Shown here piece after piece: positions 50,457-62,986 of a stretch of 64,000 nt of DNA. The notes under the pieces are model-generated. The model did no database searches. It was not told where the DNA came from and saw nothing but the letters and a program-made list of their open reading frames with translations. The DNA is from Saxidomus purpurata (lineage: Eukaryota; Mollusca; Bivalvia; Venerida; Veneridae): the NCBI GenBank assembly GCA_022818135.1, contig JAFMSR010000012.1:26588971-26652970 (forward strand), written 5' to 3'. Both the position numbers and the translations under genes were made by a program. The stretch's first letter is position 1; every line of letters begins with the position of its first letter.

Positions 50457-51180
50457 TGATCCTAAAGATTCTGAACTAATAACAGTAAGATAGGATTAAG
50501 AGGTCACCTCTTTACAGTCGTGATGCTGAAAACGCTTAAACCCAATATTATAATAAAGTAAGCCATTTAGACAGGCAGCCAACTTGCTCCTTATATAGAA
50601 TATAGATACAGCTACATTTTGCTGTACTTCCAGCTATAAACCTTAAAATAGTTTATATTGTTATAAATCGCCACCTACCTTGACCATTTGTAAGAACAAC
50701 TCATCGCGTCATAACAAGTTTGAATAACATAATTCCATATATTGCCGAAATTCGTGGCTATCGTCAAGTAAGGTCTTCGCGCAGCCATATTCATTTTGCT
50801 TATTTCAAGCTATATTGTAAACCATATTTTTAAATCCAAGTGGTCATGGTACTTTAGATCAATGAATGTCCGTCGTCCGTCCCTTCACAGTTAGCTTGTT
50901 TAACTAGCACTGCATTTTGAAACAACCACAATATTACTTGAACAAATGTATATGGCTGCAAGACCTTGGATGAGTTCGATTATGGACTTGATCGGATCAG
51001 TACTTCCTGAATTATGGCCCCTGATTTAACAAAAATGCAAGATTTCACTATGTTTACACTCTAGCACCGTCATTTCTTCTTTTATCCTAATCATATTTAC
51101 AGTCATGTCAGAGTTATGTACTCTTGTCTGTTGATGCACAATTATTGCAAGTTTAAATGCAATATCTGTAATGATTTTGA

Positions 51181-52250
51181 AACAAGAGGGCCAACAAGGT
51201 CCTATATCGCTCACCTGAAACATCTGGAGTGTTAACATGGTCTTCCTTTGATTTGTGTGACCTAGTTTTTGACGCAAGATTCTAAAACTCATTGAGAGAA
51301 CAATTCTGACCAATTTTCATGATGATTGGGTAACAAGTGGGACCTCTGCAGTGTTAACAAAGGTTTTCATTGATTTGGCCATGTGACCTAACTTTTAACC
51401 ACAGGTGACCTAGATTCAATCTTTGCCTAGAGATCATTAAAAAAATATTCTGAACAAAATTCAAGATGATCGGGTGGTAAATGTAAAATGTCACCTCTAT
51501 GGCAAACACATATATTTTATATAAATTGACCTGGTGACCTAGTTTTTGAACCCTGATGGCCTATATTCGAACTCCAGACAACCATTCTGACCAAATCTAA
51601 TGAAGATGAAAAATACAGTCTCGATTTCATGCACAAGGTTTTTCTATTATTTTTTAAGGTGACCTCGTTTTTCATCTCAGATGACCTATATTCAAACTTG
51701 ACCTAGAATTCATCAAGTCAATCATTCTTACGAAGTTTCATGAAGATCCAATAAAAAATGCAACCCCTATTGCATGCACAAGGTTTTTGTATGATTTGAC
51801 CTCATGACCTAGTTTTTCAGCTCAGATGACTAATATTCAAACTTCATGTAGATTTCATCAAGAAAATCATACTGACCAAGTTTATGAAGATCCAATGAAA
51901 ATTGCAACCTCTATTGCATACACATGGGTTTCCTATGATGTGACCTTGTGACTTAAGTTTTTAACCCAAGATTACTCATATTCAAACTCAACCCCATCAA
52001 ACTTCATGCAGTTCAAGTGAAAAATGCAACCTCTATTGCATACACAAGATTTTTCTATGATTTTACTGGGTGACCTAGTTTTTTTACCTCAGATGACCAA
52101 TATTCCAACTCTACCTTAATTTTTTTCAAGACAGTCATTCTTACCAAGTCATATCAAGATCCAATGAAAACTGCAACCTCTATTGCACACACTGTTTTTT
52201 ACGATTTGACCTTGTGACCTAGTTTTTAACCACTGATCCTAATAGCTCAC
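51181..52250 (+). repeat. Composite repeat element, copy C (different unit family)
   Basis: It has the same head as copies A/B ('acaagagggccaacaagg', 'tatatcgctcacctg') but a different interior: about seven units of 130-150 bases with 'gacctagtttttnaaccc', 'cagatgacctatattcaaac', 'catgaagatccaatgaaaa' and 'tgcaacctctattgcat'. The right end 'cctaatagctcacactggc' retains a trace of the other terminus. Confidence 0.7.
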
Positions 52251-52259
52251 ACTGGCACT

Positions 52260-53090
52260 TTGTTCAAAGTGAACCAAAAATAATGCACTATATATATAAC
52301 ATGTACTATGGATTTAAAAAGCAATGTTAGGAATGTTTTTCATACAAATACGGTCAATCTTGCCGGTAAGTTATCTTTCTTGGTAATGTAATGCCTACAA
52401 GTAATTTTACATCCATACTGCTCCCGACACTTTAAAAACATCAACATAATAATTAACAATCACAACTCCACAAGATAGCTGTACTTTCAGGTGATGTCAA
52501 TACTTGTTTCCAAAGGTATAAGGCTGCTAATTCTAGGTCGTCATTTAAGCAAGTTTAATTGTACAACTATTTGTGTTTGATATGGAATGTTTTATTCTGC
52601 AAATCACACACACAACACAGCCTGTTTTGACAACACTGTTAGTAGATACATACAGCTCAGGACTAGGCTTGGGGTATCACGATAACACGTTTTTTTTAAA
52701 TTACATTACCATTCAGATTGACTATACCAAATAACAGTTGGAGTGAAGTTGAAAACGCAGTAGATGCTATGAAACCATGTAAGAAATTAGAATAGTTATG
52801 GGGAATTATTTCTCTTATTGGCAGATATATATGAAACTTTACCTATCAGAAAGCACAGATTTTAAACAGGAATAATAATTATTTTTTTTACAGATTTTCT
52901 CTATATTAAATGGCAAAGTATTGTTACACAGATTATTGTATTTTGGTTATAACTATTGTAATGTTCATCATTTTAGGAGTATAAATCAGTGATTAATGCC
53001 TTATTCAAAATTATGATGGTATATTTGAACAGGAATATCACTCTAAATTGAACTACTCTGATTACTACAGGAACAAATTTAGAAATCGAG
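52260..53090. other. Intergenic, nothing recognised
   Basis: No coding exon or paired repeats were seen. Confidence 0.4.
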
Positions 53091-53092
53091 GG

Positions 53093-53163
53093 TTCACCAC
53101 AAAACTGTTGTTAGTCCTATGTTTCATATAAGTTACTACAGTTTTGTGGTCAGCCCTCGATTT
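53093..53163. repeat. Hairpin repeat 'aatcgagggttcaccacaaaac', with a second partial copy
   Basis: 'aatcgagggttcaccacaaa' and its inverted partner 'acagttttgtggtcagccct' form a 71-base hairpin. A diverged, split copy lies at about 53693-53802 ('ggttgaacgcaaaactgtt', 'aattttgtggccaaccctcg'). Confidence 0.65.
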
Positions 53164-54142
53164 ATCCGAGGTTCTGTGTAAATGATCTAAACAAATAATT
53201 TGGAGTTCTATTTATTCTAAGATTGATCTTATATACTGTAAAAGTATTCAAATTCTTGAGCTGTTTACTTCACTATTTTCAAATTTTCAATTTATTTGCC
53301 AGTTTTTAATTCGCGAGTCCGCACTAATTTATATCTTACCATGGTTTGTTTGCTATTTTAGTAAGTTCAATAAATTTGCAAAGTGCTACATTTGCCAACA
53401 TAAGCCTCAATAAATACCTCACAAAAAAGACTTTTACAGTAAAACTGCCCTGTTTTATTGTTTCATACAATGTAGAGTTCAGCAATTTCTGAAAACTAAC
53501 AGAATGCATGCAAGCTATTGAACTACTGTAAAAAAAATCTCGACAAACCTAATTTTAATCTTTAGTTTTCTACTGAAATAGTTTTCGATGGCTACTCGAA
53601 AAATATCTGCCAAAGACAATTCAAGGTAAGTTAATAGCACCTGAAGAGATCTATCTCATTTGTTAGTGATTGTGTACAAGCATACAAATCGCTGGTTGAA
53701 CGCAAAACTGTTGTTACTCCTTCATAGATCTGTCTCATTTGTTAGTGATTGTCATAACTCCTTCATTTCATGTAAGTTACTACAATTTTGTGGCCAACCC
53801 TCGAAATACTGCAAATGTGATCATGTACAAGCGTACAAAATTCTGCAAATGTGACACCCCTATACTAGTCTAGTAATCTACTTTAACATCCATTTCGAGA
53901 TAGAACTATCTTTTCTGCTTTGTCTTACACATTTTGTCTAAGTCCGCAGTTGTTTGGGTATTTATTTATTCTGACAAAAAACAACAAAAATCAACCATGT
54001 CACCAGCACATGACAAAAACCTCTACATAAATAAATGTTAGGTATAAAAATAACTTCAAAAAGTGATTCACACTTTAGAATGAATAAAAAATTAGATTTC
54101 CAGTTTAGAAAACTGTCTTCTTCTGTATGACATTTCCTGTAG

Positions 54143-56318
54143 TTATTTGTCCTTCTTGTATTTTTCTGACAAATCTTTCACTTTTTCCCATAATGCCCCA
54201 GGATCATCGACCTTTGCAATCTGCAAAAGAAACAGGAGTTCAGTACCTTAACAATTATATACAGGGTTTTCACTGTATGTCACCCTTGCCTTATGTTCAG
54301 ACAGCATACTCCACAAAAAAGGTACATATTCAGATGTACATGTGCCTAAAAAGGGTACATATTCATATGTTCATGTACATGGCAAAATCAGTACAGCAAT
54401 TATGTACATGTAATAACTTTGATTTATTAAATATCAATTTGTTAAACATTGTAGGTATTTCCTGGTTGTTAATACTAATTTCTATGCAATGCTTACTTAG
54501 GCCTTAAGAGTACCTTAATACTGTAAGGGGAAGCAATAATAGTCATAAGTCACTTGCGCTATTCTGGGGTTTGTGCATGATGCCAAAAAATGTAATCAAC
54601 TTCAACGATCATAATTTTACAAGAATAAGTGCTATCATTTTATTATTTGAGATAGGATTATTGAGTCTATCAGTGAATTCTGATATTTTTTACGTTTTTG
54701 ATGAGAGACAAGGTTTATCGTAAATTTTAACACAATTTAGAGCAAGTTTCTCTCTACAATCACTTAAAGGAAGCTAAAAGCTGATGTAGCAGTCCTGGGT
54801 GCCAAACAGGGTTAAAATCTGTACACAGCTCAAGACGTATACATTAAATATGTACAGGGTTCAATTAACCAATCAGAAAGCAAGAATTTTCCCAATTTAA
54901 GCTACCTATATACAAAGTTTGATTACAACAGCTCATTCCTACCTAATGCTATAAAGAATAAATGGATGTGAACGGTTAGGAAAAAGTGATTCCTATATTG
55001 CCCCAAAAACAATATCATAATTATGCACTATTTGAGCAGTAGCTTTCAGGAAAAACTGTTCACGGTCCTGGAAAGATTCTTTGCAAGATTTTTTCACATA
55101 GTCTTGTCAGGCTAAGATATTTGCCACTGTGTTTCACCATAATATTGATGTTTGACTTTCTGTCCTAATTTTCCAAAGCCTGAAACCTTATCACACTTTA
55201 CACTAAACCAATATAATGAAAGAAAATTCAATGCCAATTATAGTTACTGCAAGCAAACTGCCTACCTCATAATTTTGGTCCAAATACAGTCCCACATACA
55301 CACCAATTGTAAATGATAACTGAAATAAACAATAGAAGTGATTGATGGAGTTTAAACATCATCTGTATCAGTGTGTATCATAGCAGCAATCTTGTGTGAC
55401 CAGTGCAGATAATAACCTTCTGTGCAATCTGATCATGATCTACACTGTTAACTATTCAATTAATAAATTTTCAGTGGGCACTCGTTTGAACAAACAAATG
55501 CACTGAAGGCAGGAAAAGTCCATTTTAGAAATTAAGCACCCTTAGATAACAATTAAATTTCTTAAGTAACCAAATCAGAATAACAGGCCCTGACCACAGT
55601 GGATTCCGAACCATGTGTTTATGTAACTTATTTCATGCACAACTCTCTTTGTCCATGAACAGTTTTTTTCCACTTCTAGCACCATAACTTGCCATGCAAT
55701 ACAAAAAACTTATTGTCTAAAACGTTATTTTAAATGCTTAGAAAGGCAAATTTTTATATTAAAAGAACAAAAATCTTGTATATAAAAACTTTTGCTACTA
55801 TATTGATCGAAGGCCTGAGAATGAATCAGCCAAGCACACACAAGAAGTTTTTGTGCCAGGTTTCTTTGACTTTCAACATGATCAAAATTAATTTATAACA
55901 TTGTAGACAGTAAAAATTCCCCATTCTGTTTTAGAAGAGCTCATTAAGACATGACAGGTGCATGCCACTGTTCATACTCTCCAGTGCCTTCAGGCAGCTG
56001 AACTTCATAAGTTGGACACAAATTAACATTGTGACCTTTGTGTCTGTATTATTTACATATTCTGCCTTCACAATTAAATGATAAAGTTCACAGGCTAGTA
56101 AAATTTTGCTAAATATCTCACTGGTTGCCTGCCAGAGTTTAATTCCAGCTAGCAACTGTACTCTTAATGTGAGAAAGTTTGCTTTTGATCTAGGAGAACG
56201 GGAATTTAACATTCATCCTTCACAAGTGAGCTAAAAAAACACATGTATTTCCTAGAACAAACTAGGATCAAGATGATTGAACACTACTATCACTCACCAG
56301 TTTGATTACTAATGACAT
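54143..56318 (-). CDS. STMP1: STMP1-like mitochondrial micropeptide, copy 1 (three exons)
   Basis: Coding exons 56318-56298, 55319-55266 and 54220-54143 (stop TAA), with GT/AG borders and phase 0 junctions, encode 50 aa; human STMP1 has 47. Exon 1 gives MSLVIKL, exon 2 LSFTIGVYVGLYLDQNYE, exon 3 a charged tail with 'VDDPGALWEKVKDLSEK' and 'YKKDK'. One transmembrane helix (about residues 4-20) is followed by the hallmark 'GxYLxQNY' and a basic amphipathic tail, the layout of short transmembrane mitochondrial protein 1, an inner-membrane micropeptide linked to respiratory complexes. Exons this small escape simple frame searches; they were recovered by reading splice sites. The gene lies inside a segmental duplication, and the parallel copy at 60623-62986 conserves exons 1 and 2 exactly at protein level, which supports the model. 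A possible AATAAA (plus-strand TTTATT near 53963) lies about 180 bases past the stop. Confidence 0.82.
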
Positions 56319-56657
56319 TTTTTTCTATTTCAAAACTGTCCCAGCTTTTCAACAGGACTGTGGCATTCACTTCATATACAAATCTGCAGTCACATCATTC
56401 TAAAATCAAACATAAATTTTCACTGATTAGATTCAGTTCTATTTCATTTTTGTATAGTGGCTAATGCATATATCTATAGGAAAACAATGTACTGTATTTC
56501 TGATAATTTGCACTGTGTTTAGGGACAGAGCTTGAAACTGTGATTTATCTACAATAGAGAACATGACCTATCTACAACAGAGAACAGTTTCAATATTGCA
56601 ACAGAGCAACCATGGCAAATCGGCCATAATACAAAAACATGTATTGTTGACTCGAAT

Positions 56658-56989
56658 TCTCGGCTTGGCACATCCGGGTACTGATAAATTATTTACATTC
56701 CGGAAAGGTGATTCCTTGGCTGTCATCGCTGGTGTCTATGCATCTTTAACTTTGAATAATACTATAACCAAGATTAGAAATGAAAGAAGACGACGATCTT
56801 CCATTACCTTGAAACTATCGGATCGTTTTTATTATAATTCTATGTTGTCAAAAGCTTTTTGTTTCGTTTCAAATAAATTTAAACTTGCATATGAGTCACG
56901 AGTTTTCACCTTTTACCGAATGAAGAAATGAACGTGACCTAATAATCCGATTGGTTAACTGGTCAGTATGACGTCACGGCAAAGCCGAG
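56658..56989. mobile_element. Inverted-repeat insertion present only in duplication copy 1
   Basis: It starts '(t)tctcggcttggc' and ends 'gcaaagccgaga(a)', an inverted terminus of about 12 bases. In copy 2 the site is simply 'ctcgaataatatttg' (from 63319), so the empty site is visible in the same window. The flanks allow either a 3-base AAT duplication or none, because the tips overlap the target. Near its right end are 'ccgattggtt' and 'tgacgtca' motifs. A frame runs through it on the plus strand (56563-56931), but it starts outside the insertion and resembles no known protein. Confidence 0.7.
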
Positions 56990-57206
56990 AATAATATTTG
57001 TCAGTTGCTTGCAAATCATAGGGATTTCCAGGACCTACATTTTTCACATTCCAAACTCATTTACGACTCCAAGGACTCACATTACAAATACTAAGGGCAA
57101 CCAGGCCTCTGGACTTGCTGATTCCATTTGAAAGTAACAGTACTTTTTGCACTTTTAATATCCGTCAAGTCTACTTCATTTAATCTGTATAGCATATTCG
57201 AATTGC

Positions 57207-57350
57207 CTCAATAGCGTAGTGGTTAGAGCATCTGCTTCGAGTACGGGAGGTCGTGGATTCAAGCAAAATATGGTACTGTCAGCTCCCTTGCTTAGCACTC
57301 AGTATTAAAAAGTGTATTGTCAGGAAGATAAAGAGATGCTTCCTGCTGGG
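57207..57350 (+). repeat. tRNA-derived SINE in duplication copy 1
   Basis: The head 'tagcgtagtggttagagc' is a good tRNA A box, and 'ggtcgtggattcaagc' is in the B-box place. The same element is at the same relative position in copy 2, so it inserted before the duplication. Confidence 0.6.
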
Positions 57351-58325
57351 AAAAGCTAAGTACTTTATTGGTTATCTTTAAAGGGGACAAAATGACATGG
57401 GAGGTTATATTAGGGCAACGGTTATATAAGGACCTACCTTATAACTATTATAAGTAGATGCTAGTTTGGATTAACTTTTTAGATTCTTGGGAATTATGTA
57501 CAAGATAATCCTTGATGCACAAGCTGGTTGTACGACTCGCACAACATTAAAATCTGTATGTTTGATTAAAATTTCTTTAAAACGGTCAGCTTGAAGTGTA
57601 TAGTCTAAGGGGAAGTAATCTTTGCGATGAGCTGATCAGTTCAGCAAAATTTAGTGGGTGTAGACCTTTTAGTTTTCTAAATTAGTTTAAAATGCCTTAA
57701 TTCACGAAATTTTAAGTTATGAGAGCATCTCATTCCGATAATCATTGATTTTCAAAAGACAAATAACTTTCCTGCAACATCTACAAACCTTGTGTGACCA
57801 ACGTTTCCTTTAATTAATTATTTACTCTGACTTTCGTTCTGACAGCTAAGTTTCTCCAACATGAAGAGTATTCAAGATAACTTTGACAGAAATACTCTCA
57901 CAGTTACTTCCCTTTACCCAATCATACCAAGGACCAAATTAAAAACACAGGTTGTTTATATGTCCGTGCCGATACATTTGACATATATTATCCTATGTCT
58001 CTGGACATAAACATACATGTATATAATGGCTATCTCATAAACTATCACTATTTCCACTTCGAATGCAGACCGATTTTACAAGTTGTCCGTCTTTAGGTGT
58101 CACACATTGATTATAGTAAAGAGCACATAAAACTCTTTCGTGTAAAAACGCGATTAACTTACTAGATTATTTTTGTAAATGGGAGGCGCCTAGTGTGTTC
58201 TGGGTGGATGCAGCAATGGAGTGAGAGAATAAGCATACACCAGTAACCTTGGGACTCTAATATAAAAAGTCAGTGACTAAGACAATAGGGACGAACCGCA
58301 GTCGAATGAAATTTGTCATTCTTAT

Positions 58326-58404
58326 AAAACACCCCGGCGTGACTATCAAGCATACATAATACGAATTATATATGTTTTTATGGTCGGCCCGGGGTGTTTT
58401 ATAA
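58326..58404. repeat. Hairpin element, TATAAAACACCCCGG arms
   Basis: 'tataaaacaccccggcg' at 58326 pairs with 'cccggggtgttttata' ending at 58404, leaving about a 45-base AT-rich loop. This is a small palindromic MITE-like sequence. Confidence 0.6.
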
Positions 58405-58611
58405 AAATAACTTTTCGGGTCCGAACTTCATGTGACTGTATGACGAACGTTTCAAAATTCTAAGAGTAGCAACTGCATGAAACGGCCAAGCGTTGAAAGT
58501 CATGCACGACATAAAGACAGAAAATGTATTTATAATTCGACCTTTGTAGAATGATCTCGATCTATTCAATTTAAGTATTTTCTTAAAGACAATTAAAATG
58601 TCCTTCATAAG

Positions 58612-58625
58612 TGACCCCCCCCCCC
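58612..58625 (+). repeat. Poly-C run
   Basis: About 13 consecutive C; in the transferred copy at 61299 the run is shorter (about 7). Confidence 0.8.
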
Positions 58626-60622
58626 AAACCGCAGGTGGTCAAATATCTTAATCGTTTTATTGCCCCTTATCAGTTTTAATCCTCTCTGATTAGGTCCAGC
58701 AGGGTGTCAGTAGACTTGATATGTAGTACAATAGTAGAACCATAAATTTTATTGATTTGTACAGATAATTGATTTATAACTTATTTCCTGTTGTTTATAT
58801 AACTGTTTTATATAATGATGACATTTTACTTTTATTGTAGGATATGAAAAATATTTTAGATAAATGCAGTAAACTGTGATTTTAAAGTTATACTGAGAAA
58901 GTTAATATGCTCAAGTAATTAAGCACCTTCCTGTGGTGTGGCCTGAATGCATTTTTGATGTATAAAGAATCCTTCTGACTATTTATTTCTTTGTAAATTA
59001 TAAGTGCAACTGAACGCTTCTTCTAACTGTAAAATAAGCTAAAACTAAATTTCTCGTATGTATCAAGTGTAACATCTAATCTTAGTGATAACTGGTTTGT
59101 TGTAAGAGTAACTGATTGAGTATTTAAAACATTACTCAATCTAACTTTGAAATCACAGTTATTTTCAGTAATCTAAAAGTAAAAAAAATAGTTTATGTTT
59201 CTGTCATATAAGACAATAATTTTGATATAATAACTGTAAGTGTTGATTTTTTTTATAATCTAATTTGACTGGGAATTACGTACATGTACCTAAAAGGTAA
59301 CTGATAAAATAGAATAATAACATCTTATGAAGGTCTTAAAATTTATGTATAACTAACATCCCTTTCCTACATTATCTGTACATAATGTAAGGAAGTTATA
59401 CAGTAGCTGAATATGATAAACAGAAGCTAGTCTACCAGTGACCAGTCATGTTAATTGACATCTACTGTGAATTCGCTGTGAATTCGCATGGCTGACTAGA
59501 CCCCTGTAGTGCATACCCCACATTCCTGTCCAATTGTCTTTAGGGAATAAGTTTCTTATAACAAGATTTAGACTTTGTTTGTTACAAACTTTTCCAATCT
59601 AGAACTTCACTTCTATAACTTAAATCATGTCAAATTACATCATATACGAGGATGTTAGGTTGAAAATTTTGTTACAAAATGTATTTTATTACAGAATTTT
59701 ATGATAATATTCAAGACACATGTTTTTAAGATCTAGTCTTTATTACAAAACCTGGCAGTTATATTTAAAATCATTTTTAAAAAAATAATGTAGAACAAAT
59801 GCCCTACATAGAATATAACTGTAACTCTACTAGAAGTTTAACTTACACGGTGCAGAACACTCCAGTAATCCATAAAAGTTTTAAATTCTTAAACAATATC
59901 TCGTTTTAACAACGTTGCCATGGTAAATAATTAACGTAGATCTAACTATTGAAGGAATTACAGTTAATCTAGCCCAAGGGCATAAGTCACAACAAAGGAT
60001 GCGATATGATTTGTTGTTAATTGGCGCCCCCTGCCAGCAATCTAACTGGTCACACATTATTGCATATTGCACACTGGCCAATTGCATTTGATAATTACAC
60101 AACAATATACAACAACAAAAACAACAACAATATAGTTTATTAACATGCAAAGTGCCCAATTAAAATTATGAAACCATTATATTTGTTTTCGAGTTTCAAT
60201 CTTGAAAAACATAAATAGAGCTATATACAACTTGATAAAAAGCAATTCAGCAAAAGAAAGTTTCCAGCAACCCTATAAATGTTCAGAAAGTATATCTTTT
60301 TGGTTGCCGATGACACATTTTATGTACTCGAATGAAATATTTTTCTTAAAGTGAAATTTGACACGTATTTAGGTAGATATCGCGATTTTAATTATAAAGA
60401 GTTTTCAAATAGATTTGCGTCAGAATTGTTTTTAACCAACAAGCTCATCATTTTAGATATTGTAATTAGATCGAGCATTTGTGTTCTCATTTTCATCATC
60501 AATGGAAATATAATATCGTCCATATTTGTATAGTTTGTAACTCACGTGCATGCGTACATTTAGATCGTTTCGATACATTTGCATGGTACTTTTCTTACAC
60601 ATTTAAGAATGACACATAGATT

Positions 60623-62986
60623 TCATTTTGATAGAAATAAATAGAAACAGAATTTTTCTGACAAATCTTTCACTTTTTCCCATAACGCCCCAGGATCATC
60701 GACTTTTGCAATCTGCAAAAGAAACAGGAGTTCAGTACCTTTACAATTATATACAGGGTTTTCACTATATGTCACCCTTGCCGTAATGTTCAGACAGCAT
60801 ACTCCGCAAAAAAAGTACATATTCAGATGTGCATGTGCCTAAAAAGGGTACATATTCATATGTTCATGTTACATGTACATGGCAAAAGCAGTACAGCAAT
60901 TATGTACATGTAATAACTTTGATTTATTAAATATCAATTTGTTAAACATTGTAGGTATTTCCTGGTTGTTAATACTAATTTCTATGCAATGCTTACTTAG
61001 GCCTTAAGAGTACCTTAATACTGTAAGGGGAAGCAATAATAGTCATAAGTCACTTGCGCTATTCTGGGGTTTGTCCATGATGCCAAAAAATGTAATCAAC
61101 TTCAACGATCATAATTTTACAAGAATAAGTGCTATCATTTTATTATTTGAGATATGATTATTGAGTTTAACAGTGAATTCTGATAGTTTTTATGTTTTTG
61201 ATGGGAGACAAGTTTTATCGTAAATTTTAACACAATTTAGAGCAAGTTTCTCTCTCCAATCACTTAAAGACAATTAAAATGTCCTTCATAAGTGACCCCC
61301 CCCAAACCACAGGTGGTCAAATATCTAAAAGCTGATGTAGCAGTCCTGGGTGCCAAACAGGGTTAAAATCTGTACACAGCTCAAAAAAAAAACAAAAATA
61401 ATATCAAACAGGGAATGCCACGTACCAAAAACGTACCAATAACTAACATCCCTTTCCTACATTATCTGTACATAATGTAAGGAAGTTATACAGTAGATGA
61501 ATATGATAAACAGAAGCTAGTACATTATATATGTACAGGGTTCAATTAACCAATCAGAAAGCAAGAATTTTCCCAATTTAAGCTACCTATATACAAAGTT
61601 TGATTACAACAGCTCATTCCTACCTAATGCTATAAAGAGTAAATGGATATGAACGGATAGGAAAAAGTGATTCCTATATTGCCCCAAAAACAATATCATA
61701 ATTATGCACTATTTGAGCAGTAGTTTTCAGGAAAAGCTGTTCACGGTCCTGGAAAGATTCTTTACAAGATTTTTTCACATAGTCTTGTCGGGCTAAGATA
61801 TCTGCCACTGTGTTTCACCAGATTATTGATGTTTGACTTTCTGTCCTAATTTTCCAAAGCCTGAAACCTTATCACATGTTTTACACTAAACCAATATAAT
61901 GAAAGAAAATTCAATGCCAATTATAGTTACTGCAAGCAAACTGCCTACCTCATAATTTTGGTCCAAATACAGTCCCACATACACACCAATTGTAAATGAT
62001 AACTGAAATAAATAGTAGAAGTGACTGATGGAGTTTAAACATCATCTGTATCAGTGTGTATCATAGCAGCAATCTTGTGTGACCAGTGCAGATAATAACC
62101 TTCTGTGCAATCTGATCATGATCTACACTGTTAACTATTCAATTAATAAATTTTCAGTGGGCACTCGTTTGAACAAACAAATGCATTGAAGGCAGGAAAA
62201 GTCCATTTTAGAAATTAAGCACCCTTAGATAACAATTAAATTTCTTAAGTAACCAAATCAGAATAACAGGCCCTGACCACAGTGGATTCCGAACCATGTG
62301 TTTATTTAACTTATTTCATGCACAACTCTCTTTGTCCATGAACAGTTTTTTCCACTTCTAGCACCATAACTTGCCATGCAATACAAAAAACTTATTGTCT
62401 AAAACGTTATTTTAAATGCTTAGAAAGGCAAATTTTTATATTAAAGAACAAAAATCTTGTATATAAAAACTTTTGCTACTATATTGATCGAAGGCCTGAG
62501 AATGAATCAGCCAAGCACACACAAAAAGTTTTTGGGCCAGGTTTCTTTGACTTTCAACGTTATAACATTGTAGACAGTAAAAATTCCCCATTCTGTTTTA
62601 GAAGAGCTCATTAAGACATGACAGGTGCATGCCACTGTTCATACTCTCTAGTGCCTTCAGGCAGCTGAACTTCATAACTTGGACACAAATTAACATTGTG
62701 ACCTTTATGTCTGTAGTATTTACATATTCTGCCTTCACAATTAAATGATTAAGTTCACAGACTAGTAAAAGTTTGCTAAACATCTCACTGGTTGCCTGAC
62801 AGAGAATAATTCCAGCTAGCAACTGTACTCTTAATGTGAGAAAGTTTGCTTTTGATCTAGGAGAACGGGAATTTAACGTTCATCTTTCACAAGTGAGCTA
62901 AAAAAAATACATGTATTTCCTAGAACAAACTAGGATCAAGATGATTGAACACTACTATCACTCACCAGTTTGATTACTAACGACAT
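60623..62986 (-). CDS. STMP1: STMP1-like mitochondrial micropeptide, copy 2, replaced C-terminus
   Basis: Exons 62986-62966, 62002-61949 and 60712-60623 keep all splice signals and phases. Exons 1 and 2 encode the same peptide as copy 1 (one silent change: TCA to TCG for Ser2). In exon 3 the shared sequence stops after 'KVKDLSEK'; the last five residues YKKDK of copy 1 are replaced by nine mostly hydrophobic ones (FCFYLFLSK) read from foreign flanking DNA, giving 54 aa. The duplication edge therefore lies within the last codons. The 3' UTR and native polyadenylation region are lost too. It may be a functional variant, or expressed poorly, or decaying; the intact frame suggests it is young. 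Confidence 0.75.

Larger units (their letters stand above)
54158..57663. repeat. Segmental tandem duplication, copy 1
   Basis: This block is nearly identical to 60650-64000 over its length, in the same orientation and about 6.3-6.5 kb apart. It carries the whole STMP1-like gene, a SINE and flanks. Differences: a 332-base insertion at 56658-56989 present only here, a replaced stretch at about 57355-57490, and two insertions present only in copy 2. The left edge falls inside the last codons of the STMP1-like gene. Confidence 0.9.
57670..60620. other. Spacer between the duplication copies; no gene recognised
   Basis: It contains a hairpin at 58326-58404 and the two short source-like segments 58582-58648 and 59350-59431 that reappear inside copy 2. 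Open frames at 58399-58608 and 59881-60159 (minus) show no domain. Confidence 0.5.

Noticed and set aside
56563..56931. 122-codon plus-strand frame
   Set aside because: It crosses the boundary of an insertion absent from the duplicate, and the peptide has no recognisable domain; the real gene there is on the other strand.
57207..57280. tRNA gene
   Set aside because: A box is good, but the B box is degenerate, the body continues as a dispersed repeat, and the same unit occurs at 63536; this is a SINE.
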